64,000 nt of DNA from an uncultured Mucilaginibacter sp. (GCF_913773635.1 NZ_CAJYGQ010000005.1:186001-250000), one strand, 5' to 3'; shown: positions 25,120-34,736, numbered from the stretch's first letter. Notes: generated from the sequence alone by a model not told the origin. Program-made: numbers and translations.

Positions 25120-27021
25120 ATGAAAATATCTTCGTTTGAGCATTACAAGCAGGTATACCAACAAAGCGTTAGCCAACCCGAGCAATTTTGGGAAGGTGTA
25201 GCCGAAACTTTCCAATGGCGTAAAAAATGGGATAAGGTATTGGAATGGAATTTTAAAGAGCCTGATATTAAATGGTTTCAGGGTGGTAAACTTAACATTA
25301 CTGAAAACTGCCTTGACCGCCACCTCGAGAAAGACGGTGATACACCGGCCATTATTTGGGAACCTAATGACCCAACCGAAGATCACCGCGTATTAACCTA
25401 TAAACAACTGCACGAAAAAGTTTGCCAGTTTGCAAATGCATTAAAAAACAACGGCGTTCAAAAAGGCGACCGTATATGTATTTATATGCCAATGATACCC
25501 GAGCTGGCAATAGCTGTATTAGCTTGTGCCCGTATCGGCGCAGTGCACTCGGTTATTTTCGGTGGGTTTTCGGCTCAATCAATTGCTGATCGTATACAGG
25601 ATGCTGAATGCAAAGTTGTTATTACAGCCGATGGTGGTTTCCGCGGACCTAAAGATCTGCCCCTTAAGTCAGTAATTGATGATGCCCTGGTGCAGTGCCC
25701 ATCAGTTAAAAGGGTAATTGTGCTTACCCGCAGCCGCACTCCTGTGAGTATGATTAAAGGCCGCGATGTGTGGTGGGAAGACGAAATTAAAAAAGTAGAA
25801 ACTCAGGGTAACCCCGATTGCCCAGCCCAAGAAATGGATGCTGAGGACATGCTTTTCATCCTGTATACTTCGGGTTCAACCGGCAAACCTAAAGGCGTAG
25901 TGCATACCTGCGGCGGCTACATGGTTTATACAGGTTTTACCTTTGACACTGCTTTTCAGTACAACAAAGGGGAGGTATATTTTTGTACTGCTGATATTGG
26001 CTGGATAACCGGCCACTCGTACATTGTGTATGGTCCGTTATCGCAGGGTGCAACCGCTGTAATGTTTGAAGGTGTGCCAACCTGGCCGGATGCAGGCCGT
26101 TTTTGGGATATTGTAGATAAGTTCAAAGTAAACATTCTTTACACAGCGCCAACGGCCATACGGTCACTCATGAGCTTTGGTACCGATTTGGTAAAATCGC
26201 ACGATTTAAGTTCGTTAACCAAATTAGGATCGGTAGGTGAGCCTATTAATGAAGAGGCCTGGCACTGGTTTGATGAGAACGTTGGTAAAGGAAATTGTCC
26301 TATAGTTGATACCTGGTGGCAAACAGAAAACGGCGGATTTATGATTTCGCCTATTGCCGGCGTAACGCCACTAAAGCCGGGTTATGCAAGTTTGCCGCTG
26401 CCGGGAGTTCAGCCTGTTTTGGTTGATGAAAACGGAAAAGAGATAGAAGGTAATGACGTAAGCGGAAACCTGTGTATCAAGTTTCCATGGCCTGGTATGC
26501 TGCGCACCACTTATGGCGACCATGAGCGCTGCCGTCAAACATATTTTTCTACCTATGGTGATATGTACTTTACCGGTGATGGTTGCCTGCGCGATGCTGA
26601 TGGCTATTACCGTATAACCGGTAGGGTAGATGATGTATTGAATGTATCGGGCCATCGTATTGGCACTGCCGAGGTAGAGAACGCTATTAATATGCACTCC
26701 AGCGTGGTAGAATCTGCCGTAGTAGGTTATCCGCATGATATTAAAGGCCAGGGCGTGTATGCGTTTGTAATATCGCCTGATAAGCATGATAATGAGGATT
26801 TAACCCGCAAGGATATACTCATGACGGTGAGCCGCATTATAGGGCCAATAGCCAAACCAGATAAAATTCAGTTTGTAAGTGGTTTGCCTAAAACCCGCTC
26901 TGGCAAAATTATGCGCCGCATTCTTCGCAAAATTGCCGAAGGTGATGTAAGCAATTTGGGCGACACCAGCACGCTGTTAGATCCGGGTGTGGTTGATGAA
27001 ATTAAGGCTGGGGCCTTATAG
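25120..27021 (+). CDS. acs: Acetate--CoA ligase (acetyl-CoA synthetase)
   Basis: Cytosolic enzyme activating acetate to acetyl-CoA with ATP. The 633-residue protein has the ACS N-terminal domain (YKQVYQQSVSQPEQFW), the adenylation loop LYTSGSTGKPKGVVHT near residue 248, the WWQTENGG motif, the hinge region GRVDDVLNVSGHRIGTAEVE near 500, and the C-terminal PKTRSGKIMRR near 589, whose lysine is the site of acetylation control in homologues. The start at 25120 gives the normal N-terminus; ten extra codons upstream are not conserved. It is a single-gene unit ending at a strong terminator. Confidence 0.98.
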   Translation: MKISSFEHYKQVYQQSVSQPEQFWEGVAETFQWRKKWDKVLEWNFKEPDIKWFQGGKLNITENCLDRHLEKDGDTPAIIWEPNDPTEDHRVLTYKQLHEKVCQFANALKNNGVQKGDRICIYMPMIPELAIAVLACARIGAVHSVIFGGFSAQSIADRIQDAECKVVITADGGFRGPKDLPLKSVIDDALVQCPSVKRVIVLTRSRTPVSMIKGRDVWWEDEIKKVETQGNPDCPAQEMDAEDMLFILYTSGSTGKPKGVVHTCGGYMVYTGFTFDTAFQYNKGEVYFCTADIGWITGHSYIVYGPLSQGATAVMFEGVPTWPDAGRFWDIVDKFKVNILYTAPTAIRSLMSFGTDLVKSHDLSSLTKLGSVGEPINEEAWHWFDENVGKGNCPIVDTWWQTENGGFMISPIAGVTPLKPGYASLPLPGVQPVLVDENGKEIEGNDVSGNLCIKFPWPGMLRTTYGDHERCRQTYFSTYGDMYFTGDGCLRDADGYYRITGRVDDVLNVSGHRIGTAEVENAINMHSSVVESAVVGYPHDIKGQGVYAFVISPDKHDNEDLTRKDILMTVSRIIGPIAKPDKIQFVSGLPKTRSGKIMRRILRKIAEGDVSNLGDTSTLLDPGVVDEIKAGAL

Positions 27022-27041
27022 AAAGCTTTTTGATAAACATG

Positions 27042-27070
27042 AGTCCGCATTATTAATGCGGACTTTTTTT
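27042..27070 (+). terminator. Rho-independent terminator after acs
   Basis: AGTCCGCAT and ATGCGGACT form a stem around TATTA/TA and run into eight T residues. It lies 20 bp after the acs stop codon. Confidence 0.9.
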
Positions 27071-27132
27071 ATTTAAAAAAACTACCATTGCCTACACCAA
27101 ACGCTTGTTTAGTTGTTAATGCATCTAACTTT

Positions 27133-27693
27133 ATGAAATACTTTTTTTTTAGCATAGCACTTTTATTTTGCATACAGGCTTATGCGCAGGTTAATCGATG
27201 CGATAGCATAGTATGGCGGCCAAACAGGCCACTTGTTTGGACCGATTATAAGGCGCGGCCCGATACCAATTCAATAGTTGCAGCTTATACTAACTCAGGG
27301 TTTATAAGAACATGGTCGGCCAAAGATTACAGGTTATATACTTCAATGGTTACCTACTTTTACCCGTGCGTTTCATGGAGAAAGGGAGAGGCTTCGGAAA
27401 GGCTTTTGGCTCATGAGCAGCTTCATTTCGATATCACCGAATACTTTAAGCGCATGTATTTTAAAAAGGTGGTGCGTGCCAGGTATACGCCTGCTACGCT
27501 ACCCCAACTTATGGATTTGATATACCAGGACGTTATTGCCGGTTTACAGGTTATGCAACGCGAGTATGATATACAAACTAAGCATAGCCTTGACGAAAAG
27601 CAGCAGGCAATTTGGCAGCGTAAAGTAAAACGCCTGCTTAATAGTACAAAAGCATATGATAAGCCGGAGTTAATTGTACAGCTGCCGAAGTAA
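27133..27693 (+). CDS. Secreted DUF922 family protein (putative zinc protease)
   Basis: A 186-residue exported protein. The start at 27133 gives a signal peptide (MKYFFFSIALLFCIQAYAQ); an upstream frame extension has no such feature. The mature part carries RPLVWTDYKARPDTNSIVAAYTNSG, typical of DUF922, and the HExxH motif HEQLHFDITE near residue 94, which is why the family is regarded as putative zinc-dependent proteases. Length matches. It converges with the LytTR regulator gene, whose stop codon is 7 bp away, and no terminator was seen between them. Substrate unknown. Confidence 0.85.
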   Translation: MKYFFFSIALLFCIQAYAQVNRCDSIVWRPNRPLVWTDYKARPDTNSIVAAYTNSGFIRTWSAKDYRLYTSMVTYFYPCVSWRKGEASERLLAHEQLHFDITEYFKRMYFKKVVRARYTPATLPQLMDLIYQDVIAGLQVMQREYDIQTKHSLDEKQQAIWQRKVKRLLNSTKAYDKPELIVQLPK

Positions 27694-27699
27694 CAAGCT

Positions 27700-28431
27700 T
27701 TAATTAAAATGCATGTTCTCCATCCGGAGCTTCTTTTGTAAATCTTGCTTGTAATTGCGGCCAATAGGTAATTGGTGGCCGTTTATTTCAATGGCCCCTG
27801 AGTAAAATGACCCTATTTTATTGAGAGAAACAATAAAAGAGCGATGTATACGCACAAAGCGGCGTTCGGGCAGCATTTCTTCTAAAAAGCTAATCTTTTG
27901 CTTGCTTATATAAACCTCGCTGTCGGTTACTACTTTTACGTAATCGCGTAAACTTTCAATCCACAAAATATCATTTATGTTAAGTTTGATGGTTTTACGG
28001 TCAACCTTAATATACAAATAAGCATCGGTATTAACGGCGAGGTTTTCATGAGCCAGATGAACGCCCGATTTGCTATCATTTAATTGGTATACTTTATCCA
28101 TAGCCCTCAAAAAGCGCTCAAAGGGGATAGGTTTTAACAGGTAATCAACCGCATTGAGTTCAAAACCTTCTAAAGCATACTCGCTGTAAGCCGTAGTAAA
28201 AATTACTTTTGGCGGGTTTTTTATACTGCGCAATAAATCAGTGCCGTTTATTCCAGGCATTTTGATATCCAGAAACATCAGGTCAACATGCTTTTGTTGC
28301 AGCATCTTGAAAGCCTGCATAGCATCGCTGCAGCGGCCGGTTACCTCCACATCTCCAAAGTTTGACAGGTACTTGTCAATAATTTCTATAGCGTGGGGTT
28401 CATCGTCAACTATAAGCGTGCGTATCTTCAT
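27700..28431 (-). CDS. LytTR-family response regulator
   Basis: A 243-residue response regulator: receiver domain (residues 1-120) with the acidic pocket VDDEP, the phosphoacceptor D55 in LMFLDIKMPG, the threonine in FTTAYSEYALEGF and the lysine in YLLKPIPFERF, followed by a LytTR DNA-binding domain (about 140-240: ILWIESLRDYVKVVT, RFVRIHRSFIVSLNKI, LPIGRNYK). It is translated from within the end of the histidine kinase gene (26-bp overlap), so the two form one unit. LytTR regulators in this phylum often control few, adjacent genes; targets here are unknown. Confidence 0.95.
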   Translation of the reverse strand: MKIRTLIVDDEPHAIEIIDKYLSNFGDVEVTGRCSDAMQAFKMLQQKHVDLMFLDIKMPGINGTDLLRSIKNPPKVIFTTAYSEYALEGFELNAVDYLLKPIPFERFLRAMDKVYQLNDSKSGVHLAHENLAVNTDAYLYIKVDRKTIKLNINDILWIESLRDYVKVVTDSEVYISKQKISFLEEMLPERRFVRIHRSFIVSLNKIGSFYSGAIEINGHQLPIGRNYKQDLQKKLRMENMHFN

Positions 28432-29542
28432 GGGTTAATAATTGCGGTTTGGTTTGGTTTAGTTGTTTTAATTCAATTTGCAATACAACCAGGTAAGCTT
28501 CATCGTCATCAAATATTTTGAGCTGATAAGCCGACGGGTAAAGCAAATCGAGCCTTTTTTGCACATTTTGTAATCCAATATGTCCATGATGTTTGCCGGC
28601 ATCGGCCGGCAGGTCATCAGGTTTACTATTAGACACCTTAAATTTTAAAACGTTACCGCTTACTAACAAATTAATATTAATCCATACCTGTCCCTGGGTT
28701 TCACTTGTTCCGTGTTTAAAAGCATTTTCAATAAACGGCAACATTATAAGCGGCGCTATATATTTATCATCCAAATCACCTTCAATATTAAAGGTTAAAT
28801 CCAAGCGGTCTTCATAACGCAGCTTTTCAAGGCTGATGTATTGCTGCAATACGAGTATCTCCTGTTTGAGTGAGGCATTTTCGGTATTGCATTCGTAAAG
28901 CATATAGCGTAAAATATCTGACAGGCCAAGCACCACCTCCGGCGATTTAGGAGAGTTGGATAACGTTAGGGCATACAAATTATTCAGCGTATTAAACAAA
29001 AAATGCGGATGTACCTGTGCCTTAAGTGCGCTTAATTCCGCCTGCAGTGCGGCTTGCTTGCGTTCGGCCCATAGTTTAACCATTTTAAGCACAAGCGCAA
29101 ACCAAACCACCATGTTTATGGCTTTCCAGGCGTTTACAAAGGTTAAAAGGTTGAACAGTTGTTTATGCAAAGGCCATCTTTGCTCTTCAATAAAGCTCCA
29201 GTCGGTAGGATGCTCACGTTGTAGTATGTATGGGTTGGCTATATAAATACCAACCAACCTGCTCATAACGGTTGACACTAACATGAGTACTAAAAGATAT
29301 ATTTCAAACTTTACATATTGCCCATTAAATAAATACTTGGGCAATAACCAATATGCCAGTGTGTAGTAGTAAAACATATGTACCGGCACATAAAACAGAT
29401 TGTTACGTAACGATGTGGTGTAAGTAAGCTGTATGGCGTAAATACCCGTATACATAAAGTATACAACTGCCCAAAAAGCCAGGTGCAATGCAACCCTTTT
29501 AAGCGGCCAGGTACCAATTTTTAGTTCGAGCCAGTTTTTCAT
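28406..29542 (-). CDS. LytS-type sensor histidine kinase
   Basis: A 378-residue membrane kinase. Four hydrophobic segments fill roughly residues 12-155, without a sizeable periplasmic domain. The His_kinase domain has the phosphoacceptor in ALKAQVHPHFLFNTLNNLYAL near residue 179, and the ATPase part carries PFIENAFKHG and GLQNVQKRLDLLYP. It is the partner of the overlapping LytTR regulator. The signal sensed is unknown; a membrane or cell envelope cue is likely given the lack of an external domain. Confidence 0.94.
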   Translation of the reverse strand: MKNWLELKIGTWPLKRVALHLAFWAVVYFMYTGIYAIQLTYTTSLRNNLFYVPVHMFYYYTLAYWLLPKYLFNGQYVKFEIYLLVLMLVSTVMSRLVGIYIANPYILQREHPTDWSFIEEQRWPLHKQLFNLLTFVNAWKAINMVVWFALVLKMVKLWAERKQAALQAELSALKAQVHPHFLFNTLNNLYALTLSNSPKSPEVVLGLSDILRYMLYECNTENASLKQEILVLQQYISLEKLRYEDRLDLTFNIEGDLDDKYIAPLIMLPFIENAFKHGTSETQGQVWININLLVSGNVLKFKVSNSKPDDLPADAGKHHGHIGLQNVQKRLDLLYPSAYQLKIFDDDEAYLVVLQIELKQLNQTKPQLLTHEDTHAYS

Positions 29543-29780
29543 ATAGCTAATTTACAAGCAAATAAGCTTGCGAGGCTATTTCACATACCAACAACACGAT
29601 ATTATCGACAAAATGCACTAAAGGTAGGGGTGTACCGCAACTTTTTCATACGAACGGTATTAATGGCCTATACTTTACGCTTAGTATTCAAAAATGTACC
29701 TTGTATATGCTTTACTATAAAGTGGTTGGATGGCTGTATACCTTCGGTACATAATCAAACACAATTTAAAATAAGACGCC

Positions 29781-30092
29781 ATGAAAAAGATAATTATAAC
29801 CTTAAGCCTCAGCCTGATAGTATTTGTAACCGTAAACGCTCAAGATGTTAACAACGTAAATCAGGCAACCTGGGTAGTTGAAAGTGAAAACGCAAATGCC
29901 AAAGTGCAAACTGTAAAGTTTTACGATAGCAATGCGCAATTAATATATGCAGAAACAGTAAATACTAAGCTGAATATAAGCCGCAAAAAAATACAAAAGA
30001 CACTTAACCAGCTTTTAAATAATCTTTTAACGCAGCAAGGCTACCGTGAAAACAAAAATTTGCTCACTGCCTCGTTGAAACTAAAAAATTAA
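29781..30092 (+). CDS. Small secreted protein of unknown function
   Basis: A 103-residue protein with a clear signal peptide (MKKIIITLSLSLIVFVTVNAQ). The mature 82 residues contain ATWVVESENANAKVQTVKFYDSNAQLIYAE and a basic C-terminal half (LNISRKKIQKTLNQLLNNLL). I do not recognise a family. It is divergent from the LytS/LytTR pair with about 240 bp between, where no consensus promoter stands out, so it is a possible target of that regulator. A terminator follows its stop codon. Confidence 0.65.
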   Translation: MKKIIITLSLSLIVFVTVNAQDVNNVNQATWVVESENANAKVQTVKFYDSNAQLIYAETVNTKLNISRKKIQKTLNQLLNNLLTQQGYRENKNLLTASLKLKN

Positions 30093-30116
30093 AGACTTTG
30101 TTTTTTAATGAACGTG

Positions 30117-30150
30117 AAGGGGATTAGCGCGAGGCCGATCCCCTTCTTTA
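30117..30150. terminator. Terminator between the secreted protein gene and ispG
   Basis: AAGGGGAT (30117-30124) and ATCCCCTT (30138-30145) form a stem with a 13-base loop between convergent genes. It ends directly before the ispG stop codon at 30152. Confidence 0.6.
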
Positions 30151-30151
30151 G

Positions 30152-32230
30152 TTAAATTACTACAGGTTCAACCCAGTTGCCGTCTTCCTGTATAATGCCT
30201 ATCAACTCATCAAGGGCGTTTGCGGTATTAACGTTTTTCTTTACTACTTCTTTACCCCTGTATAACGTTATTTTACCTGGACCTGCGCCAACGTAACCAT
30301 AGTCAGCATCGGCCATTTCGCCCGGACCGTTTACAATGCAGCCCATGATGCCAATTTTTAGACCTTTAAGGTGGCTTGTGCGGCTTCTTATCATTTGCGT
30401 AGTTTCCTGCAAATCAAATAAGGTACGGCCACAGCTTGGGCAGCTTATATATTCTGTTTTAGAAATACGCGAACGTGTGGCCTGTAAAATACCAAATGCG
30501 GTTGATGTAATAACAGCAGCAGGCATTGCAGGTGCATCAATCCAAATACCATCGCCAAAGCCATCAACAAGTAAAGCACCCATATCTGTTGCTGCATATA
30601 GCTGTAATTTGGTTACCTCTTCAGGTGCTGCCTGCATACTGTCCGCAACATTGATGTTAATTTGGTTTGCTGGTTTTGATATTTCACTTGCCCCGGAAGA
30701 GTAACTGCGTTTGATTACCACAGGTGTATCAATGCCGGCAGTATTCAGGTTAAAGAAGAATGTACGTTGCTCGGCCATACCGTGCAGCGCATCGGTCTCA
30801 AGTACAAAAACAAGTGTTTTATTTTGTGCTAACTCTACGAAGAGTTCTGCGGTGAAGTCTTTTGGTTTAACGCAAACAAAATTCAGATCAGATGATTGGT
30901 CAACGCCCTCAGCAACATACTCTTGCAGGTTAAAAACCGGATGACAATTTTTCTTGTTAGCAAGTGTTAACCAGGTAGGGTAGTTGTACAGTTGCTTTAA
31001 ATTACCCGGAAAAGTGAATGATGGGAGATTGTTAGCCAGATAAACAAAATCAACCGATTGGTCGGCCATATTGTATTTATCAAGTGCTGGAGAATAAATA
31101 TAACCCGCATCATTAAGAACTGATGGATCTTTTAAATTACGGTTACTCAGGTCAACAACCACACGCGGAACCATGTGCCCACCAATGAAAGCATTGGCTT
31201 CAAAGGTTTGGCGTTTTTGATATTCGTAAGGGTTGTGAAGAGTGGCGGATAGTGAGTGGTGAGTAGTTTGCTCAAATGTCTTTATTCCTGATTCTTCATT
31301 CTTGTATTTATTTGAAGCTCTATTTGAATATCTCTCCACCAACGCAATAGCAACAGGCGCTTCGGCTTCAGGCTCCTCAGTTAATGAAACGCGTACGGTA
31401 TCACCCAGACCATCTTCAAGCAAGGTGCCAATACCTACTGCCGATTTTATTCTGCCATCCTCACCGTCGCCGGCTTCGGTTACACCCAGGTGAAGCGGAT
31501 AATTCATACCCTCAGCTACCATAGTCTTTACAAGCAAACGGTATGCTTGCACCATAACCTGAGGGTTACTGCTTTTCATGCTAATGCAAAGGTTATGGAA
31601 GTTAAGCACCTCGCACATGCGTATAAACTCCATGGCCGATTCAACCATCCCTTGTGGCGTATCGCCATAGCGGCTCATAATACGGTCGCTAAGTGAACCG
31701 TGATTGGTGCCTATGCGCATGGCGGTTCCGTATTCTTTACAAATGTTTACCAGTGGCGTAAATTTTTGAAAGATACGGTCAAGCTCACCCTGGTACTCAA
31801 GGTCAGTATATTCTAACTCGTCAAATTTCTTTTTATCGGCATAGTTGCCTGGGTTAACACGCACCTTTTCAACAATACGTGCTGCAACCTCAGCTGCATT
31901 AGGTGTAAAATGTATGTCGGCAACCAGGGGCACAGTATAACCGCGGGCGCGGAGTTGCTTTTTTATTTCGGCTAAATTTTGTGCCTCTTTTATGCTTGGT
32001 GCTGTAATGCGTACATACTCGCAGCCGGCATCAACCATACGTATGGTTTGTTCTACAGTACCAATGGTGTCCATGGTATCGGTAGTGGTCATACTTTGTA
32101 TTCTTATGGGGTTGTTGCCACCCATAGGTACATTACCAATATTAACCTCACGGGTAACAAAGCGCGAATACTCGGTTAACGAATTACAATATCGGCCAGG
32201 CAGTGCCTTTACAGCTTCACCATTCATCAT
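30152..32230 (-). CDS. ispG: 4-hydroxy-3-methylbut-2-enyl diphosphate synthase, long form
   Basis: Iron-sulfur enzyme of the MEP isoprenoid pathway converting MEcPP to HMBPP. The 692-residue product is the three-domain form of Bacteroidota and plants: TIM barrel (VNIGNVPMGGNNPIRIQSMT, VPLVADIHFTPNAA, KVRVNPGN), an inserted middle domain of about 250 residues, and the C-terminal iron-sulfur domain with EYISCPSCGRTLFDL near 595 and GIMGCIVNGPGEMADADYGYVG near 630. The start at 32230 is preferred over 32269 because a TACCTTTG promoter element lies between them. The middle domain contains a low-complexity stretch (reported as a finding). Confidence 0.96.
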   Translation of the reverse strand: MMNGEAVKALPGRYCNSLTEYSRFVTREVNIGNVPMGGNNPIRIQSMTTTDTMDTIGTVEQTIRMVDAGCEYVRITAPSIKEAQNLAEIKKQLRARGYTVPLVADIHFTPNAAEVAARIVEKVRVNPGNYADKKKFDELEYTDLEYQGELDRIFQKFTPLVNICKEYGTAMRIGTNHGSLSDRIMSRYGDTPQGMVESAMEFIRMCEVLNFHNLCISMKSSNPQVMVQAYRLLVKTMVAEGMNYPLHLGVTEAGDGEDGRIKSAVGIGTLLEDGLGDTVRVSLTEEPEAEAPVAIALVERYSNRASNKYKNEESGIKTFEQTTHHSLSATLHNPYEYQKRQTFEANAFIGGHMVPRVVVDLSNRNLKDPSVLNDAGYIYSPALDKYNMADQSVDFVYLANNLPSFTFPGNLKQLYNYPTWLTLANKKNCHPVFNLQEYVAEGVDQSSDLNFVCVKPKDFTAELFVELAQNKTLVFVLETDALHGMAEQRTFFFNLNTAGIDTPVVIKRSYSSGASEISKPANQININVADSMQAAPEEVTKLQLYAATDMGALLVDGFGDGIWIDAPAMPAAVITSTAFGILQATRSRISKTEYISCPSCGRTLFDLQETTQMIRSRTSHLKGLKIGIMGCIVNGPGEMADADYGYVGAGPGKITLYRGKEVVKKNVNTANALDELIGIIQEDGNWVEPVVI

Positions 32231-32256
32231 ATATGCAGAGAGTTGCTTTAAATAAA

Positions 32257-32264
32257 CAAAGGTA
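32257..32264 (-). promoter_or_regulatory. Promoter -7 element of ispG
   Basis: Minus-strand TACCTTTG matches TAnnTTTG exactly, 26 bp before the chosen ispG start. TTG trinucleotides occur 16 bp and 24 bp upstream, either side of the ideal distance. Confidence 0.6.
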
Positions 32265-32385
32265 AGCATTAAACCGCAACCAAGGTTTCAACTTAATATT
32301 AATTAATATAACAGTAGTTAAAACGTTTATACCCAAGTGAGAATTGATCTCGGGAGTAGAATGAATATTGGAAGGAATAAATAAA

Positions 32386-32410
32386 AAAAGCCATCATGAA
32401 GATGGCTTTT
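32386..32410 (-). terminator. Terminator after tRNA-Ala
   Basis: Ten-base arms AAAAGCCATC and GATGGCTTTT around a 5-base loop lie just downstream of the tRNA on the minus strand and run into further T residues. Confidence 0.85.
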
Positions 32411-32414
32411 CTAG

Positions 32415-32488
<74 letters not shown>

Positions 32489-32500
32489 CGTCGTGGGCTG

Positions 32501-32508
32501 CAAATATA
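32501..32508 (-). promoter_or_regulatory. Promoter -7 element of tRNA-Ala
   Basis: Minus-strand TATATTTG matches TAnnTTTG exactly, 12 bp before the tRNA 5' end, giving a leader of about 6 bases. No clear TTG lies at the -33 distance. Confidence 0.6.
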
Positions 32509-32729
32509 GTAGTTAGCAGTTAACTTGGAAAGAAAAAAATAAATTGCCAATAGGTTTTTGCTAAACTAGTCATTGTTAAGTAGTTAATTTAGACTAGTTG
32601 CGCTGTTTTAATGTATTTCATGCATGATTAGTTGGTTAAAGTCATCATTTAAATAGTTAGAAAACGTCTCTAATATATTTTTAATTTTAAGGCCAACTGA
32701 TTTTAGTTTCAGGTGTTTAGAGTGTTGCT

Positions 32730-33617
32730 ATGCTTATCAAAAAACGTATTTCAATTGTTTACTTCCTGCGCAGTATAAGATGGGATGTCATTGCCATTAT
32801 ATGCTACGCCATATTAGCCGGTGCGTATGATCATTTCAGTATTCTGAGCCAGGTAACAGTTCCGCTGGCGGTGACTGCATTTACCGGTACGGTATTATCA
32901 CTTTTACTGGCTTTTCGTATTTCACAATCATACGAGCGCTGGTGGGAAGCCCGCATTGTTTGGGGAGCTATTGTGAATGACAGTCGTACTTTGGTGAGAC
33001 AGGTAAAGCAGTTTTTACCGCAAACCCCCGAAGCCCTTGAAGTTGCTAAAGATTTTGCCCGCAGGCAAAGTGTGTGGTGTTTCACCCTTTCAGAATCGTT
33101 GCGCAAATGTGAACACAGCGAAAAGGTAAAAAAATACTTTGATGAAAAAGGGGAGGATGCGGCCAATAAGCCCAATCGTATAATTGATCATCATGCTGAT
33201 GCTTTGGTAGCTGCGACACAAAAGTTCGACTTAAACCCTAATAAGCAGGTGCAAATTGATTCGACCCTGGTAAAGCTTTGTGACTCAATGGGGAAATGTG
33301 AGCGTATAAAAAATACGGTGTTCCCCCGTGCTTACAGTGTGCTTATACACTTCCTTATTTATGTATTAATGACCATGCTTCCTTTTGGCCTGGAAGATCA
33401 AAGTAAGCTGGTTGAAGTTTCGTTAACTATTATTGTGCCAGTACTGTTTATTGCCATTGAGCAAACGGCCATATTTATGCAGGATCCGTTTGAAAACCGG
33501 CCAACCGATACCCCAATGACCACACTATCAAAAGGTATTGAGAATACCCTGATGGAGATGGTGGGTGAACCACCGGTAAACGTAATTGAACCGCCTAAAA
33601 CTTATTATATTATGTAA
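32730..33617 (+). CDS. Bestrophin-family anion channel
   Basis: A 295-residue membrane protein of the bacterial bestrophin (UPF0187) family. The N-terminal half carries LRSIRWDVIAIICYAILAGAYDHFSI and the highly conserved LLAFRISQSYERWWEARIVWGAIVNDSR; the C-terminal half has PRAYSVLIHFLIYVLMTMLPFGLED and FIAIEQTAIFMQDPFENRPTDTPM, which matches the family's conserved DPF(E/D)N-type cytosolic motif. Bacterial members form pentameric ion channels. It stands alone; its stop converges with the Ldh gene 27 bp away. Confidence 0.94.
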   Translation: MLIKKRISIVYFLRSIRWDVIAIICYAILAGAYDHFSILSQVTVPLAVTAFTGTVLSLLLAFRISQSYERWWEARIVWGAIVNDSRTLVRQVKQFLPQTPEALEVAKDFARRQSVWCFTLSESLRKCEHSEKVKKYFDEKGEDAANKPNRIIDHHADALVAATQKFDLNPNKQVQIDSTLVKLCDSMGKCERIKNTVFPRAYSVLIHFLIYVLMTMLPFGLEDQSKLVEVSLTIIVPVLFIAIEQTAIFMQDPFENRPTDTPMTTLSKGIENTLMEMVGEPPVNVIEPPKTYYIM

Positions 33618-33644
33618 GGTTGAAGCGTTTTGCATTACCTTATA

Positions 33645-34736
33645 TCAGTCATCAGCAATAAGTTTCTCAATGCCGAATTTTTCGGCAACTGCGTTCAAAT
33701 CGTCAACTACGGCTTGTACCAGCGGTATGCCATTAGTTGTGCGTTCAGCCTCGGCCTCCCTTTCCGGCTCGCCGGGAATAATAACTTTTTGGTTGTTATT
33801 GATGGTTTCTGAAGCCTTGAAGCGTTCAATCCAGTTGTCGAGGTTTGTTTTAAAGTCTTCAATCGGGCGGAAACCATCAACGCGCATTGCTCCTACAAAG
33901 TGACCAATTCCCTCGCCGGGCGCGTTAGCTGCAGGTTCCATAAATGCTACAAACGGAGGTACCCAAGGGCCGTAATTAGCACCCGAAAGTACGCCCGACA
34001 AAATATCAACAGTTGCGCTCAAGCCGAAACCTTTATGGCTTCCATGTTCTCTGTCACTTCCTAAAGGTAATAAGGCGCCACCCGTTTTCAATGCATGTGG
34101 ATCAGTAGTATATTTACCGTCCGCGTTCTGAATCCACCCTTCAGGAACATTTTTCCCCGTGCGCTGGGCTATTTCAAGCTTGCCGTTTGCCGCCGCCGAT
34201 GTAGCCATATCAACAATTACCGGCGGGTATTTGCCTGCCGGAAAAGCATAACACATTGGATTGGTACCTAACATACGTTCATTGGCAAATGTTGGTGCCA
34301 CTAAAGGGCTGGCGTTAGTCATGGCAAAACCAATCATATCTTTTTCTACCGCCATTAATGCATGGTAACCTGCAATACCAAAATGATTTGAGTTTTTTAC
34401 AGATACCCAACCCGATCCGTATTTCTCAGCTTTTTCAATAGCAACTTTCATTGCAAAAGGGGCTACTACTAAACCCAGGCCGGCATCACCATCAACGGTT
34501 GCGGTGGTGGCAGTTTCATGCACAATTTTAATGTTGGGTGTTGCATTTATACGTTGCTTTTCCCATAACCTAACGTAGCCGCTTAAGCGTGCCACGCCAT
34601 GCGAATCTATACCACGCAGGTCTGATTTAAGCAGCACATCTGCAGCCAGTGTTGCATGCTCAGATGAGCAGCCCATGGCCTTAAATATATTTTGGGTAAA
34701 GCTGCGTAACGTTGATTGGGTAAATGTTAAATACAT
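33645..34736 (-). CDS. Ldh-family (malate/lactate-type) NAD(P)-dependent oxidoreductase
   Basis: A 363-residue dehydrogenase of the malate/L-sulfolactate/L-lactate (LDH2/MDH2) family, unrelated to the classical Rossmann malate dehydrogenase. Supporting stretches are DLRGIDSHGVARLSGYVRLWEKQ near residue 35 (the conserved SHG), VKNSNHFGIAGYHALMA near 120, TNPMCYAFPA near 162, VDMATSAAANGKLEIAQRTGK, and the glycine-rich GSDREHGSHKGFGLSATVDILSGVLSGA. The substrate 2-hydroxy acid cannot be told. There is no operon partner. Confidence 0.92.
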   Translation of the reverse strand: MYLTFTQSTLRSFTQNIFKAMGCSSEHATLAADVLLKSDLRGIDSHGVARLSGYVRLWEKQRINATPNIKIVHETATTATVDGDAGLGLVVAPFAMKVAIEKAEKYGSGWVSVKNSNHFGIAGYHALMAVEKDMIGFAMTNASPLVAPTFANERMLGTNPMCYAFPAGKYPPVIVDMATSAAANGKLEIAQRTGKNVPEGWIQNADGKYTTDPHALKTGGALLPLGSDREHGSHKGFGLSATVDILSGVLSGANYGPWVPPFVAFMEPAANAPGEGIGHFVGAMRVDGFRPIEDFKTNLDNWIERFKASETINNNQKVIIPGEPEREAEAERTTNGIPLVQAVVDDLNAVAEKFGIEKLIADD

